This document shows positions 1-10,071 of a stretch of 64,000 bases of DNA, in pieces. Under the pieces are notes generated by a model. That model was not told the DNA's origin. It worked only from the letters and a program-made list of their open reading frames with translations, and did no database searches. Position numbers and translations under genes: made by a program. Source of the DNA: Ixodes scapularis (taxonomy: Eukaryota > Arthropoda > Arachnida > Ixodida > Ixodidae); the NCBI RefSeq assembly GCF_016920785.2, contig NW_024609857.1:191593027-191657026 (forward strand), read 5' to 3'. The first letter of the stretch is position 1. Each line of letters starts with the position of its first letter.

Positions 1-137
1 CCGGTACGACGCTCATCCAGACCGAAACGGGCAGGTGTGGGGATGTAGCCCAGGATCCCTGGTTTTGTGCAGCTCGAACTTTCGCTCCACGTGCTCTGCG
101 CTGTCGTGGCGTTAACACACTGGACCACCGAACCCCC
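1..137 (-). repeat. tRNA-derived SINE, partial copy cut by the window edge
   Basis: Read on the minus strand, this stretch matches the SINE copy at 46447-46675 in order: the block GCACGTGGAGCG, then a segment around CAGGGATCCTGGG, then a piece ending in GGATGAGCGTCGTACCGG at base 1. The rest of the tail lies outside the window. It is one of four copies seen here (also 44583-44765, 46447-46675, 50457-50556). SINEs of this kind carry an internal RNA polymerase III promoter and are copied by LINE enzymes. Similarity was judged by eye. Confidence 0.65.
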
Positions 138-436
138 AACATTAGGGTCTAAATTTTATTTATCTTTATATATTTATTTTAGATACCTGCAGCGGCAGTG
201 GCGTTATACGAGGGGAAGAAAGAACAAAACAAAGAAAGAGCAACAACAACATTACAGTAAAAAGTATTGGGCGAATGTAAACAAAACTATGACCACGTGA
301 ATATGTGCATACCCCCAAAAAGATACGCAAACTACACTATAACAAAAAGCATGAAGGAAATAAAGATCATTTTTGAAATAAAATTTCAGCCTTTCTACTC
401 TGTTGAAGAAGGGAGAGCAGTGGAGGCGTACTATGG

Positions 437-520
437 TGCCGCCATCTATAAGCGACGGTGGCAACGAGACAACCGGCAAGCCGGTTGTCCGGTTGCTGCC
501 ATCACTCATTGATGGCGGTA
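437..520. repeat. 84-bp imperfect foldback hairpin
   Basis: Two arms of about 41 nt are imperfect reverse complements: one starts TGCCGCCATC and the other ends GATGGCGGTA. They meet at a perfect 9-bp stem (ACAACCGGC/GCCGGTTGT) with a 2-nt loop. It could be a tiny foldback element or a hairpin RNA precursor. No flanking duplication is obvious. Nothing coding was recognised here. Confidence 0.5.
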
Positions 521-1196
521 ACTGTTCAGAGGGTTGTGTCGAGATTTATTTGTCAACGGACACGAAACTGGGGAAACTATCCCTTAACAGCTCCTCTGTA
601 AAAATTAGATCATTGTTTGTAGTGTTTACATTTTCGAAGGGTGAAGAGTTCCAATCATTATTGTTTTAACAAAAAATGAGTTCTTAAGTAGTCAAACATT
701 AAACCTAGGGGATACATAGGTGGGAGGAGAAAGATATAATGAGTCATTTATACCTGTTTGACAAAAATATATGCTATGACGAAATTTTAGGCGCGACGTT
801 TTTCTGCTAGTTTTTATGTTTTCCCAACCTAAGCCGCTGCTCTTCATTTGCGTCGCACTGCAGTACGGATGTAATTTTTTAGACAAAAACGAGCTGCCCT
901 GTTTTTGTTCTTTTTCTATTTTGTTACTTAGATATTTTGGTAATTGGTCCAACGAAACACACGCAATTAAACTCCAGGACTGGCCGAACATAAAGCAGCT
1001 TCTATTAGGCTGTGAGGTGCTTACTTTAAATTACCCTGTAGGAAGTCTAACGTCATGCTAGCCTTACTGACGATTTGGTTGACGTGTGCTTCCCAAGAAC
1101 AGGAACTGAAAAATAATACACATAAATATTTAACTTCAGAGTTCTCAGGGACTAGCTCGTTAAAGAACCCCTGAAAAGAAATAAAAACCTGTTTTT
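521..1196. other. Unassigned AT-rich DNA
   Basis: Short open frames only, none with family motifs or coherent splice sites. No repeat end was recognised. Confidence 0.5.
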
Positions 1197-1722
1197 TAGA
1201 GCGCAGCTCTTAGGGGCCCGTTCCCGGCTTGAGCGGCGTCGGCGTCGGCGTCGGCGTAACCAAGGTCACCCCAAGGTCACGTGACCCCCCAAGGTCACCC
1301 CAAGGTCACGTGACCCACCTTCCGAGGTCACGTGACCCCCCAGGGTCACGTGACCTCCCCGATGACGTCATCGTCACTGATGACGTCACCGGCATCCGCA
1401 TCGTCATCATCACTGCTGACGTCATCAGTGACGTCACTAATGACATCCCCGGCATCCGCATCGTCATCGCCATCATCACTAATGACGTCATCGGTGACGT
1501 CACTGATGACGTCACCGGCATCCGCATTGTCATCGTCATCATCACGGATGCACTGATGACGTCAATGACATCCGCATCGTCATCGTCGCTGATGACGTCA
1601 TCAGTGACGTCACTGATGGCATCATCGGCATCTTCACGTGACCCCCCAAGGTCACGTGACCCCCCCAGGTCACCTGACCCCCGCAGTACCCTTCCCTCCT
1701 CCTCCTCAAGAGCTGCGCTCTA
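1197..1722 (+). mobile_element. GAGCGCAGC-ended non-autonomous element with CRE/E-box arrays
   Basis: The ends are inverted: GAGCGCAGCTCTTA on the left and AAGAGCTGCGCTC on the right, flanked by TA on both sides. Next to the left end lies a CGTCGG/CGGCGT simple repeat. The body is a dense array of the palindromes GTCACGTGAC and (GA)TGACGTCA(TC), plus related CATCCGCATCGTCATC units. The open frames across it are low-complexity translations (repeated MTS, ITDDV) and are not genes. Related copies lie at 27702-28209, 28249-28593 and 28624-28860, with end fragments at 16101 and 44465. The TA flank fits a mariner-like or TA-inserting transposon, but the superfamily is uncertain because all copies look decayed. 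Confidence 0.6.
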
Positions 1723-1865
1723 ATTCGGTGTTACAGGGAGTTGTAAACGGCTTTCACTTTTTTTAAACAGTCTAGTGTGGACACGCATGTCTAAAAAAGG
1801 ATTAAGCAAAAAAAAAAAATTAGAGGAATATTGGCGGTGCTAGACGCGATTTAGTCGGCAGTCAC

Positions 1866-3560
1866 CAGACTTGTATACGTTACTGAAAAATAGTAAGGAA
1901 TTACATTTACAATTACTCAAGGCTAAATTGTAATTTATTACAATTACAATTACCCTCCCATAAAAGTAAGTGGCCGTTACCCCAAAAAGTAATCCGTTAC
2001 TTTCGTGGCGTTACTTTCAACAATATTGTCTTCAATTAAGAAACAAAGGGAAGAGGGTTATTTAAGTTCTTATGGTTGCAACCTGTTCCATTTAATGACC
2101 TTGAGTATTTTGAACAACAGCTGACTCTCGAAAGTCTCGTCAGACTTTCTGCGTTATTTTTTACTGAAGATGTCGACTGCTACGCTGATTGCAGTTTACT
2201 CCGGTGCTCTCCAGATAGACGTCCGCTGATGCCACAGGCAGCGAACGGCAGAGAGCTAAGCCGCACCATGGCCCCGCTCACGAGTTTCAATCTCTGCTCA
2301 AGTCCAGAATCTCGTCTACGTCAGCCACCATTATGTTTTATGTGTAAAACTATCTGCTTCAGAGCGTCCTGCTGGGTTAAAAACAGGAAGAACGAGAAAG
2401 GAAGACTATTACCATTTTCGAAGTGCTCGTAAAAAGCTGACTCACAAAAAGGGTGACTGAGACGCAGATAACCTGGCTGGAATTTATAAATAAAGTGGGC
2501 CAACCCTAGAAGTTCGACTACAAAAAAGTAAGTAGGCTTTTAAAACAAAGTCAAATAAGGTGAAAGAAACAGAAAAAATACATCCTGTTTTCTAATACCC
2601 CTGTTACACGGGCACACTTAACCACGGTTAACTCAGCTTAACTGCTGTTGCGCGGCACCACAGATACCGCACTATACTCTCTGACAGCTATTTCAGAAGA
2701 AGTGAAGAGCGCGCGTGCACTGCGTTGATAGATGCTCAAGATGCTCAAGTGCACGTTCGCTCATAGCTTTGACTGCATAGCCGCAGAATGTTGTCGGCAA
2801 GCATTGTGCGCTAACTGCGGCTTAGCCTAACTGCAGTTAAGTGTGCCCGTGTAACAAGGGTATAAGAGAAGGTGATAAGTGTGCAACAACGAACGAGGAT
2901 GCTTGTGGCAATTAGCACCTTCACATATTAGCACATCTCTTTTAGCGGATTTTAGGGTAGATGGAGGCTTGTCTGTGTTGTGACATTATGAAAATGGTCG
3001 TAGTCACTATAACCGAGAAGGACATTATTAATTCTTGTCTGTGCACCTACGGCCTCGAGCTTCTCGAAGAGCAACCCCTTGGTTTCCTCCTTTCCCCGTC
3101 TTCGAACGCAAAGAAAAAACAAAGAGACTAAAAAAAAGAAACAAATATAACTTGCCCCCTCCCCCCCCCCCCCCCCCCCACCTTCTTTTTTAGAAATGCT
3201 TATCTGGATTTTTTTACATTGTGAGGGTCTAGAAAAAATAGATTGAAGAGCCTAACGCTGCAAAAAAAAAAAGCTTTACGGAATTGAAGAGTGCCAAGCC
3301 TCTCTTTGCGCTGGCCAATTCGCGTGACACTGCACTCGACTTAACAAAAAATAATTACAACCCTTTCTCTAGAAGGGGGGGGGGGGGGGGTTCTGAAAAA
3401 AAAATGTAACGGATTACAAGAAATCTGTTACGTAAAAAATGTAAGGGAATTACTTTAAAATTACTCTAGAAAATATGTAATTATTCCGTTACTAAATTAC
3501 TGATAAATGTAAGGGATTACAAGTAATTTCGTTACTTGTAACGGATTATGTACAAGTCTG
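1866..3560. mobile_element. Non-autonomous hAT-type element with 8-bp target duplication
   Basis: The terminal inverted repeats are CAGACTTGTA on the left and TACAAGTCTG on the right. Both are directly flanked by the same 8 bp, GCAGTCAC, at 1858-1865 and 3561-3568. An 8-bp duplication with a CA-starting repeat is the hallmark of hAT elements. Both subterminal regions are full of GTAACGGATTAC/GTAATTAC-type motifs, the usual place for transposase binding sites. No transposase reading frame is present, so it would depend on an enzyme in trans. A TAA-flanked MITE is nested at 2596-2862. A poly-C tract near 3160 and a poly-G tract near 3376 lie inside. Confidence 0.75.
2596..2862. mobile_element. 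TACCC-ended MITE (PIF/Harbinger-like), nested in hAT element
   Basis: The ends are TACCCCTGTTACACGGGC and its inverted counterpart GCCCGTGTAACAAGGGTA. TAA flanks both sides (2593-2595 and 2863-2865). A 3-bp TWA target duplication is typical of PIF/Harbinger elements. The copy at 63049-63241 has the same TACCC end and the same TAA duplication. No coding capacity. Confidence 0.7.
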
Positions 3561-3568
3561 GCAGTCAC

Positions 3569-4285
3569 CTCCTTTGCAGTTATTTACTTTCTCGGCATTT
3601 TGGGCGCGTGGAGGAGAGGTGGAGCAGCTTCGCCTTCACGACCGAGATGGTCATTCCGGAATGACCAGTCACGTCATGCACTTCGCGCGCAGAATTTCAA
3701 AGAATTATCTCGCCGTTAATACGCTCTAAAAATTCTTTTCCTGTAAAATTAATTTTTTGACACGTCCAACCAGGTTGTTAAAAAAAAAACACTTTTTTTT
3801 TTCTTTTCATGTGTTCTTTAAAAAAATTCGGATGAACAGTTCAACAAGGCTATTTTGAAAGTTTCCTCACGGCAGCCGAATTAAGAATGAATATTTGGCA
3901 TTATTTGCTCTTGCCATGGACTAACAAGTGGTTACAAAAAAGAGGATGCATTTCGCGTTAAAGAGATACTGGAATAAAAGGAAGTTATATTGAAGGGCCT
4001 AGATTGGACACACATATATGTCCCATCCAGGCTTTTCTTTTTGTAAATTTGTTTACGGAAATCAAGTTGATCAATATTTATGCCGATAGACGTAATTTAG
4101 GTTGCGGTACCCCTGCTCTAGGCGTCGCCCGGTGCATACAAATCAAAGCACCTTTTCTCGGCTCTCATCGGTTGACGTATTCTAGATACAGTCATTAATG
4201 TTTTCAAAAACAACCCAAGATTGCCCATCCGCTTGTGCTTCAAATGATAACATAGACAGTGCCCCCCCCCCCCCCCCCCCAAAAA
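3569..4285. other. Unassigned AT-rich DNA with small palindromes
   Basis: No gene is recognised. A short perfect palindrome (GGTCATTCCGGAATGACC) lies near 3648. A poly-C/poly-A junction near 4263-4290 leads into the next repeat. Confidence 0.5.
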
Positions 4286-4626
4286 AAAAGGCTTTCTTTT
4301 TTTTAAAGTTGGAAATAGATTATGCGTTGCCGAACGCTCATTACCGTCCTAACCAGATGTCAAAGTTTCAGGCCGAACAGCTTCTCATTCAAAAGTTATA
4401 AGTGATTTCTGAAACTTTCCATGGGAAAATGGTGCCAAAAATTGAGAACGGCAAACATGGGCCACATTTTCCCAATGAAAGTTTCAGGAAATCACTTATA
4501 ACTTATGAATAAGATATCCGTTTGGGCTGAAACTTTGGTATCTTGTCCGGAGCTCTAGCGCGACCTTTTGGGTGGAGGATCAGCGTTCGGCAATTTAGAA
4601 TTTATTTTTGCGGCAAAAAACAACAA
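4286..4626. mobile_element. Decayed copy of the CAGGGTGTC MITE family
   Basis: Internal sequence matches the intact copy at 48831-49273 in order: GCCGAACGCTCATT, a CAGATGxCAAAGTTTCAG block, AAAAGTTATAAGTGATTT, the inverted version of these, and a final TTATTTTTGCGGCAAAAAA. The terminal CAGGGTGTC ends are lost; the left side is replaced by a poly-C/poly-A run. The open frames here are shadows of the inverted repeat. Confidence 0.65.
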
Positions 4627-4918
4627 CAACAACAACCTTTACATTTATTTTTGGCGGGGAAGAGGGGGGCGGGGGGCGGGGACAGCCTGTACATGCTTGC
4701 TGGCGTTTGCGGCATTCTCAATGATCTTAGCTCGGTGAAGCCGCGTATATTTACGAGTGCGAGTGGTTCTGCATTCACCGAGGTGTTTAGAGGGAGATGT
4801 GTTCAACCGACCTAGTTTACAGCAAACAAATGCCCCAAGTACGCGCCCTGGGAAGAGCTGTGCGGGTGCTTGGGCTCGTAGCGGTATTTGTCCCAAGCCT
4901 AGCGTTCACCGTGAACCA

Positions 4919-5355
4919 CAAGGTGTCTCAAATAACAGCCAGGCTCTTTAATTCGACCGCAAAAATCGGTTTCTTAACCTATTGTGCTACGATCCTGTGC
5001 AGCGTTGCCCAAAGGTGATGCATTTTTTCTATAAAATTTGCGAAGAGCAAACTTACTCGAGGAAAATGTAAAATTATAGATAAATAAGGCTTAACTTCGA
5101 TGGAAATGCAGCGAAGCCACCGATCTCCACACAATAGGGAGCCCCATTGTTTGAAGACTGGTGGCTTCGCTGCGTTTCCATTGGAGTTAAGCCGTTTCGT
5201 TTTGTTACTTTTTTTCAGCTAAGTTCGATCTTTGAAAACTATAGAAAAAATGCACCACCTTTGGGCAGCGCTGCACAAAATCGTAGCGCGACAGGGTTAA
5301 GAAACCGATTTCTGCGGTCGATCTGATGACCCTGGCCGATATTTGAGACGCCCTG
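4919..5355. mobile_element. Foldback MITE with nested inner palindrome (CAGGGTGTC-like ends)
   Basis: Long imperfect inverted repeats of about 120 bp start CAAGGTGTCTCAAATA on the left and, inverted, CAGGGCGTCTCAAATA on the right. Both continue through a shared TCGGTTTCTTAACC and GGTGATGCATTTTTTCTAT block. In the centre, 5089-5196 is a second, independent foldback (GGCTTAACTTCGATGG and its inverse), so one hairpin element may have inserted in the loop of another. The end sequence resembles the families at 30086-30730 and 48831-49273. Confidence 0.65.
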
Positions 5356-6120
5356 TTCGTTCTTTGATCTATAGCTCGATTTGTTCCTTTGCGAATGTTA
5401 GCGTTGAATGAAGATTATTGTTTCCGTAATAGTGGCCCCGCTGCTCCGGGAATTGTACAACCGTTGTGATTGCAACCATGGTTTAATACCGAGAAGATAC
5501 CTACCTATGCATGTAGGAATTCGCGAGCCATTTGGCTGGAGGCAATCGGGCGTTCGGCTCGCATCACGTTTGTCTATATTCCTGTCATTCCGCTTCAAAA
5601 TGCAAGTAGCTTTCAAGTTTTGCAGAGCACCTGGCCATACCAAAGCGAGTATTTTTACGTCGCGTTTTAATTGTGCGTCATGAGCCTCATTCACCTTGCT
5701 CGCGAATACCATGAGAAACTGCGCGTACGGTACAGCAAAGCTGAAAGGACTGTATACTAATTTTGTTGATTTTTTTCAGTCGTCGGTCGCTTATTACCGC
5801 GCATCGATAGGCGTCACAGGCGCTTGTATTGTACCGTGGCTCGTGCATGATGGAACACTAGAACGCCGCTTTCATGGTCGCGTCTTCTGAGCGTTGCAGA
5901 AGTTTTTTAGACGTGGTTTAGTAGCAGACGGACGGAGGCGAAAACGGACGCCGACGCGCGGCTTTCGTGTCCGCGTCTCACGGGAATCGCAGAAGACAAT
6001 AGACGGCGGTGAAATAGCAGACGATGCCGCAGGCGGCCGCGCGTCTGCTCGCGCGACTAGCTGGCGGTGTCAGACGCCAGTCTAGACGAACCAGATGTCG
6101 CAAAAGGGACGCACTATAAG
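5356..6120. other. Unassigned DNA, short open frames only
   Basis: Several open frames of 60-100 codons occur, none with recognisable domains. A GC-rich stretch with repeated AGACGGxGG words lies near 5925-6085. Nothing further can be supported. Confidence 0.45.
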
Positions 6121-6122
6121 TA

Positions 6123-7007
6123 GGGTTCCGTGTTTTCGGAGTTTATTTTCCGTTAGACTCGGAAGGTGTTTTTCGGAGTTTATTTTTTGCCAAAGATTCA
6201 GAGTTTATCGGAGTTTATACTTTTTTGATTACCAATTTTCCGAAATTCGGAGTTTAATTTCGCAGTGTTTCCTATTAAAAATAAAAAAGATAACTAATAA
6301 CCGGATGTATATGTATGCAAGATAAAAGATAAAACGCGCTTGTATCAATTAAAATTTCTTGAGTTGAATTTACCTATTGTGCCATTGCCATTGACAATAC
6401 TTATTTGTCCCACAACAAAAGTCGTACACAAGCATTGCTTGGATGACCGTCGATACCTCAAAATCAATAAATTCCCGGAGGTAGTCGCCAGGGAGCTCGT
6501 AGTCATCCCATCCTATTCCATTAATCTAGCCTGTGACCGCGCGAGGTGGAGTGGATAAGGAGGTAATAGAGAAGTTTCAACTGCCCCTGTTCCCTATTTT
6601 ATACAATCTATACGGTCCATAGCTTTCACTGTTACGAAAGCATACCCTCTCCTTTCTCTAAATCACAAATTGCATGGCCCAAACTGGAAGCCAAAAAGAG
6701 TGGCTTTTGTCGTGACCCGAATGTACAATGACCTGTTGCCCTGAATCAACCATGACAAGACAAGCGGTAAGACCCTTTTTGACAACGGCCCGAGATTTGA
6801 AAGATAATTATTGTGGCATTTTGCCATGACCATTGATCCATGCGCTGCTCAAATTGTTAAATAAAGTCTTCTCTTTTTTTTTGCGGTGGGGGTGAGTGCC
6901 ATTGGCACATAACAATTCGCAGTTAATCGGATAAATCTGAATTGACCAACATTTTACCGGCAGGTGTTTTTTGGACTTTTTCGGAATTACACGAAAACAC
7001 GGAACCC
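6123..7007. mobile_element. GGGTTCCGTGTTTTCG-ended non-autonomous element
   Basis: The left end GGGTTCCGTGTTTTCG is matched by the inverted right end CGAAAACACGGAACCC, and TA borders both sides. The first 150 bp holds a run of TTCGGAGTTTAT-type direct repeats (at least five), a typical arrangement of subterminal binding sites. The interior shows no transposase. TA flanks suggest a TA-inserting superfamily; this is inference from two bases only. Confidence 0.6.
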
Positions 7008-7347
7008 TAACTATAGGCTTGTTAGCGTGTTCAGCCGACCAGCCAAGCCAATCCAGTGGTAGTGTGGCGGGGCCTAGAGCGTTCCGTGACCTCCACCTAA
7101 ATTGCGCCCAGCAGTGTAAATATTGCGCGAATGTTCTAATATTTCGTGGGAAATTCATTAAAAGAAACACGGGTTCGTTTTTAACATAAAAACGAACCGG
7201 TGTTTCCGGGATGCTTCGCTACATGCAAACGACGTCGAAATGCACATTGCTTTTCTCGTATACGAAGGATATATATACCACTGATTAAATTGCGGCAGAC
7301 CCTCGAGAGGGCATCTAAGCATCAAATGTTCGTTTCATTGAACAAGA

Positions 7348-7649
7348 ATGGCCATACTCTCCCCACCACCGCTTCTGCTATCTCCACTTCAGTGCACTCC
7401 CTGCTCCTTGGGAGGCCTTACGAAGAAGACTGCTGCACGTCCAGTGAGCCCTTCGTCCAGCGACACAAATATGCGCGCAATAAGGAGAGACGAGCGAAGC
7501 ACGTCGATTCACAAGGCTCCTCCTTGGCACAACCCCGGGGGTCCTGCGTTCGGTTCTCCCTGGGGAACGTCCGGTGTTTTGTTCATTCTTCTCAGTTGGT
7601 TTACTAATCAAACTTTCGCGCATGCACATGCCTTAATTTTGTCTCGCAG
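7348..7649 (+). CDS. Candidate membrane-protein exon (weak)
   Basis: An open frame starts at an ATG in good context (AAGAATGGCC) and runs about 100 codons to a possible donor CGCAG/GTGATA. Near its end lies a hydrophobic stretch (GVLFILLSWF) after about 75 polar residues, followed by a possible N-glycosylation site (NQT). That would suit a type II membrane protein or a badly placed signal anchor. No family was recognised, and the AG at the putative donor could equally be an acceptor. No partner exon was found, so this may be a chance frame. Confidence 0.2.
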
Positions 7650-7651
7650 GT

Positions 7652-8438
7652 GATAACTGTTCGTGGGGTGCCCAAAAAGATGCTATCGCGTTTATTAGAG
7701 CTGGTAGACTTAAGATGTGTTCAATAGATCCTTTCCGAAAGTCAGTCTACGCACCCTGTGCTGAGCCAAACCCGACGCTTTAATGACGGCACTACACAAC
7801 TTCTCCGCACTAGGAAGAAAAAACCCACAACAAACGAAAGTCTTTGAAAGCATAAAGTAGAAAGGGGAAATAGATGTTGGTTCTTTTACGTCACCTTCGA
7901 TTCACGAAATCGAGGGTGCTTGATTAAGCCGAGCACGATCTCCTATCACCGCCATCAGAGCGGCAATGTTGGAGCTTTTGGGACTGTCACAAGATGATCC
8001 TGACTTTCGAAAAAAGGTCTATTGGAGGTCAAATTGCCCGGATGCCAACAAGTCACTGCTCAGGCAAAGAACCTATGCTCCAACAGAAAAAAAAAGTTGT
8101 TTGAGGCATCTGTGCGTCACTCTCCATTCATTTTAAGCCTAAATTACAAAATTTTAAATAAAAAAAAAAAAAAAAAAAAACTTAGATACAACGATACAGG
8201 GTTTCGAACTGGAATCGACCCGAACCGAAAACCGGAACCGAAGAGTTATTTTTAGCCCAACCGCAACTGAACCGAACCGAAATGTTCGCCGCCATCTTGA
8301 AACTGAACCGGAACTGAAGAGGAAAAAATTATAACGGTAACCGGTTCAAAATGGTTCACGGTATTTTTTTTATTGTCTGTTAATATCACAAAATCAATAT
8401 TTGAGGATAAAAGTTTGGCAGAGCTCTCTATTTTTATC
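7652..8438. other. Unassigned DNA with GAACCG-rich stretch
   Basis: No gene seen. From about 8205 to 8360 the sequence is rich in CCGAACCGAAAACCGG-like words. A related stretch (GAACCGAAAGCCGTGAACCG) lies at 12960-13075. These look like two patches of one degenerate simple repeat. A poly-A run lies near 8160. Confidence 0.5.
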
Positions 8439-9487
8439 TCCCAGGCAGCACACAGTATTGTGCCAATATTGGCGTCGGGTCGGAGAAATCTGGCCAATGT
8501 CATTCTGATACTGTCGGTATTGGCGCTGGATCATAAATATCGGGCCAGTATTACCGTCATATGGCCGATGTTGGCGGAACATTGCTTGGGTCGGCCAACG
8601 CCACGCTGATACCCAGTATACAGCGCCGTTTTCCGGTAATTTCTCGGGTCTGAACCGGCTATATCGGCGGGTATTAGGAATTCTTGACCGTTTTTAAAAC
8701 GATACTGAATTTCGGTCAATCGCGCCGGCCAATCGCGGGGGCCGCCGCCGTTGCCACGGGCCGCGCCGAGGGCGCGCCGGGCAATCAGCGGCTGGAACTG
8801 GGTTTCTCCGTACAAACAAACGGAAAAAAACTCTTTTTGTAGTAACTTTTATTGGAGATTTGTACAAAACGGCGGAGGCGCGTCATGTTTTCTAAAATCT
8901 CTTGTTTACAAGGTTTGCGGCACAGTTAATATTGTTTTTATACAACCATGTCTCAGCGGTGATTTCAGGTAGCGCGTCCCGACCTAGGGGCATCCTAACT
9001 TCGTCAGTAATTCGCGGCGCGTCCGCTTGTGAGTCGGGGGTGGCACCCTTGAAGCCCCTTCCACCGTATCTGTTTGGGAGCCACAATGGCCGATTAAAGC
9101 CGAGATGGAAGTCGCGTGCAGTGCCTCGAGTGGCCGGTGCGAAAGAAATGGCGGCGTTGCGATCGCTATTACCCCTGTTCTCGAGTATGGATCGGTGCCA
9201 CTTTTTCAGAGCAGGCTTATGGCAGTTTCCCAACTGGTCGGCTAATTCTATAGTAACGTTGGCTTGGCCCACGTCCGCTTACACCGCAGCGGCCGCGGTC
9301 ATGTTAACCAATATTCGCCCATCTCTGCCCAGAACGCGAATGATATCGCCGATTCTGGCCCACTTTTAGAACGAACGTTAACCGATATTAGCCCAATACT
9401 GGGCCGTGGTGCAAAACATGAAGCTGCGTCAAAATTGTGAGCAATATTCCCCCCGACGCTGGCCTAATGTCGGCGTGCTGCCTGGGA
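8439..9487. mobile_element. TCCCAGGCAGCAC-ended non-autonomous element
   Basis: The left end TCCCAGGCAGCAC and the right end GTGCTGCCTGGGA are exact inverted repeats. Inside both ends, imperfect copies of CCAATATTGGC/GCCGATxTTGGC words recur and give an overall palindromic look. The flanking 8-mers TTTTTATC and TATTGATC agree at six of eight positions, which may be a decayed hAT-type duplication. Open frames on both strands of this GC-rich element have no recognised domain. Confidence 0.6.
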
Positions 9488-9582
9488 TATTGATCATATC
9501 ATCGTATACAAAATTGCAATGCATGAGAAACAGTGGGTTTTCGTGGTGCTGTTGTTTTGGCGCTATGATTAATCGTGTGTAA

Positions 9583-9800
9583 GGTGGTCACGTGACGTCA
9601 CGGTGTCAAAACATGATGTCAAGTAATGTGACATCACGTAGCCCCGTGATGTCAGGTGACCTAGTCATGTGACTTACTGCGTCAAGTCGATTTAAATTGA
9701 GAACGTCACTTTCTTCATCAGTGTTTTCGACTCCGTGACGTCACATTACATGATAACTTTGCATCGCGAGTCACGTAACACCATGGCGAACTCGATTGTC
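9583..9800. repeat. GTCACGTGAC/TGACGTCA-rich patch
   Basis: Repeated CACGTGAC, TGACGTCA, GTGATGTCA and GTGACATCAC words resemble the arrays of the GAGCGCAGC family (1197-1722, 27702-28209). The family's end sequences were not found, so this is either a fragment or an independent patch. Confidence 0.45.
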
Positions 9801-9884
9801 CTGAGACTGAGTCGGACGCTTGGGTTCATGGCATCGCCAAACATTCGGCTAATAGGTCATGTTCAATCAAAGATGAGAATAGCC

Positions 9885-10071
9885 TAAAGGCCCGTTCACA
9901 CACTTGCGTTTGAATCCGACCGACTGAGACAAAACCAGTTTTTAAGCCATTTGTGAGGGCTTACGATCGGCTGCATTACTGACCATCCGGTCGGAAGTCG
10001 TCCTAAGAGGCTTAAGACCGGTCTTGTCTCACTCAGTCGGACTCAAGCGCAACTGTGTGAACAGGCCTTTA
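9885..10071. mobile_element. AAAGGCCCGTTCACAC-ended MITE
   Basis: The left arm TAAAGGCCCGTTCACACA is inverted on the right as TGTGTGAACAGGCCTTTA. The pairing continues through TTGAATCCGACCGACTGAGACAA on the left for about 45 bp of near-palindrome. It is 187 bp long and non-coding. The TA at each outer edge may be the target duplication. Confidence 0.65.

Noticed and set aside
1229..1723. 164-codon plus-strand open frame (MSGVGVGVGV...)
   Set aside because: Translation of a CGGCGT simple repeat and palindromic TGACGTCA array inside a repeat element; low complexity in several frames.
2321..2503. Plus and minus frames inside the hAT element as transposase remnants
   Set aside because: No hAT dimerisation or DDE motifs were visible in either.
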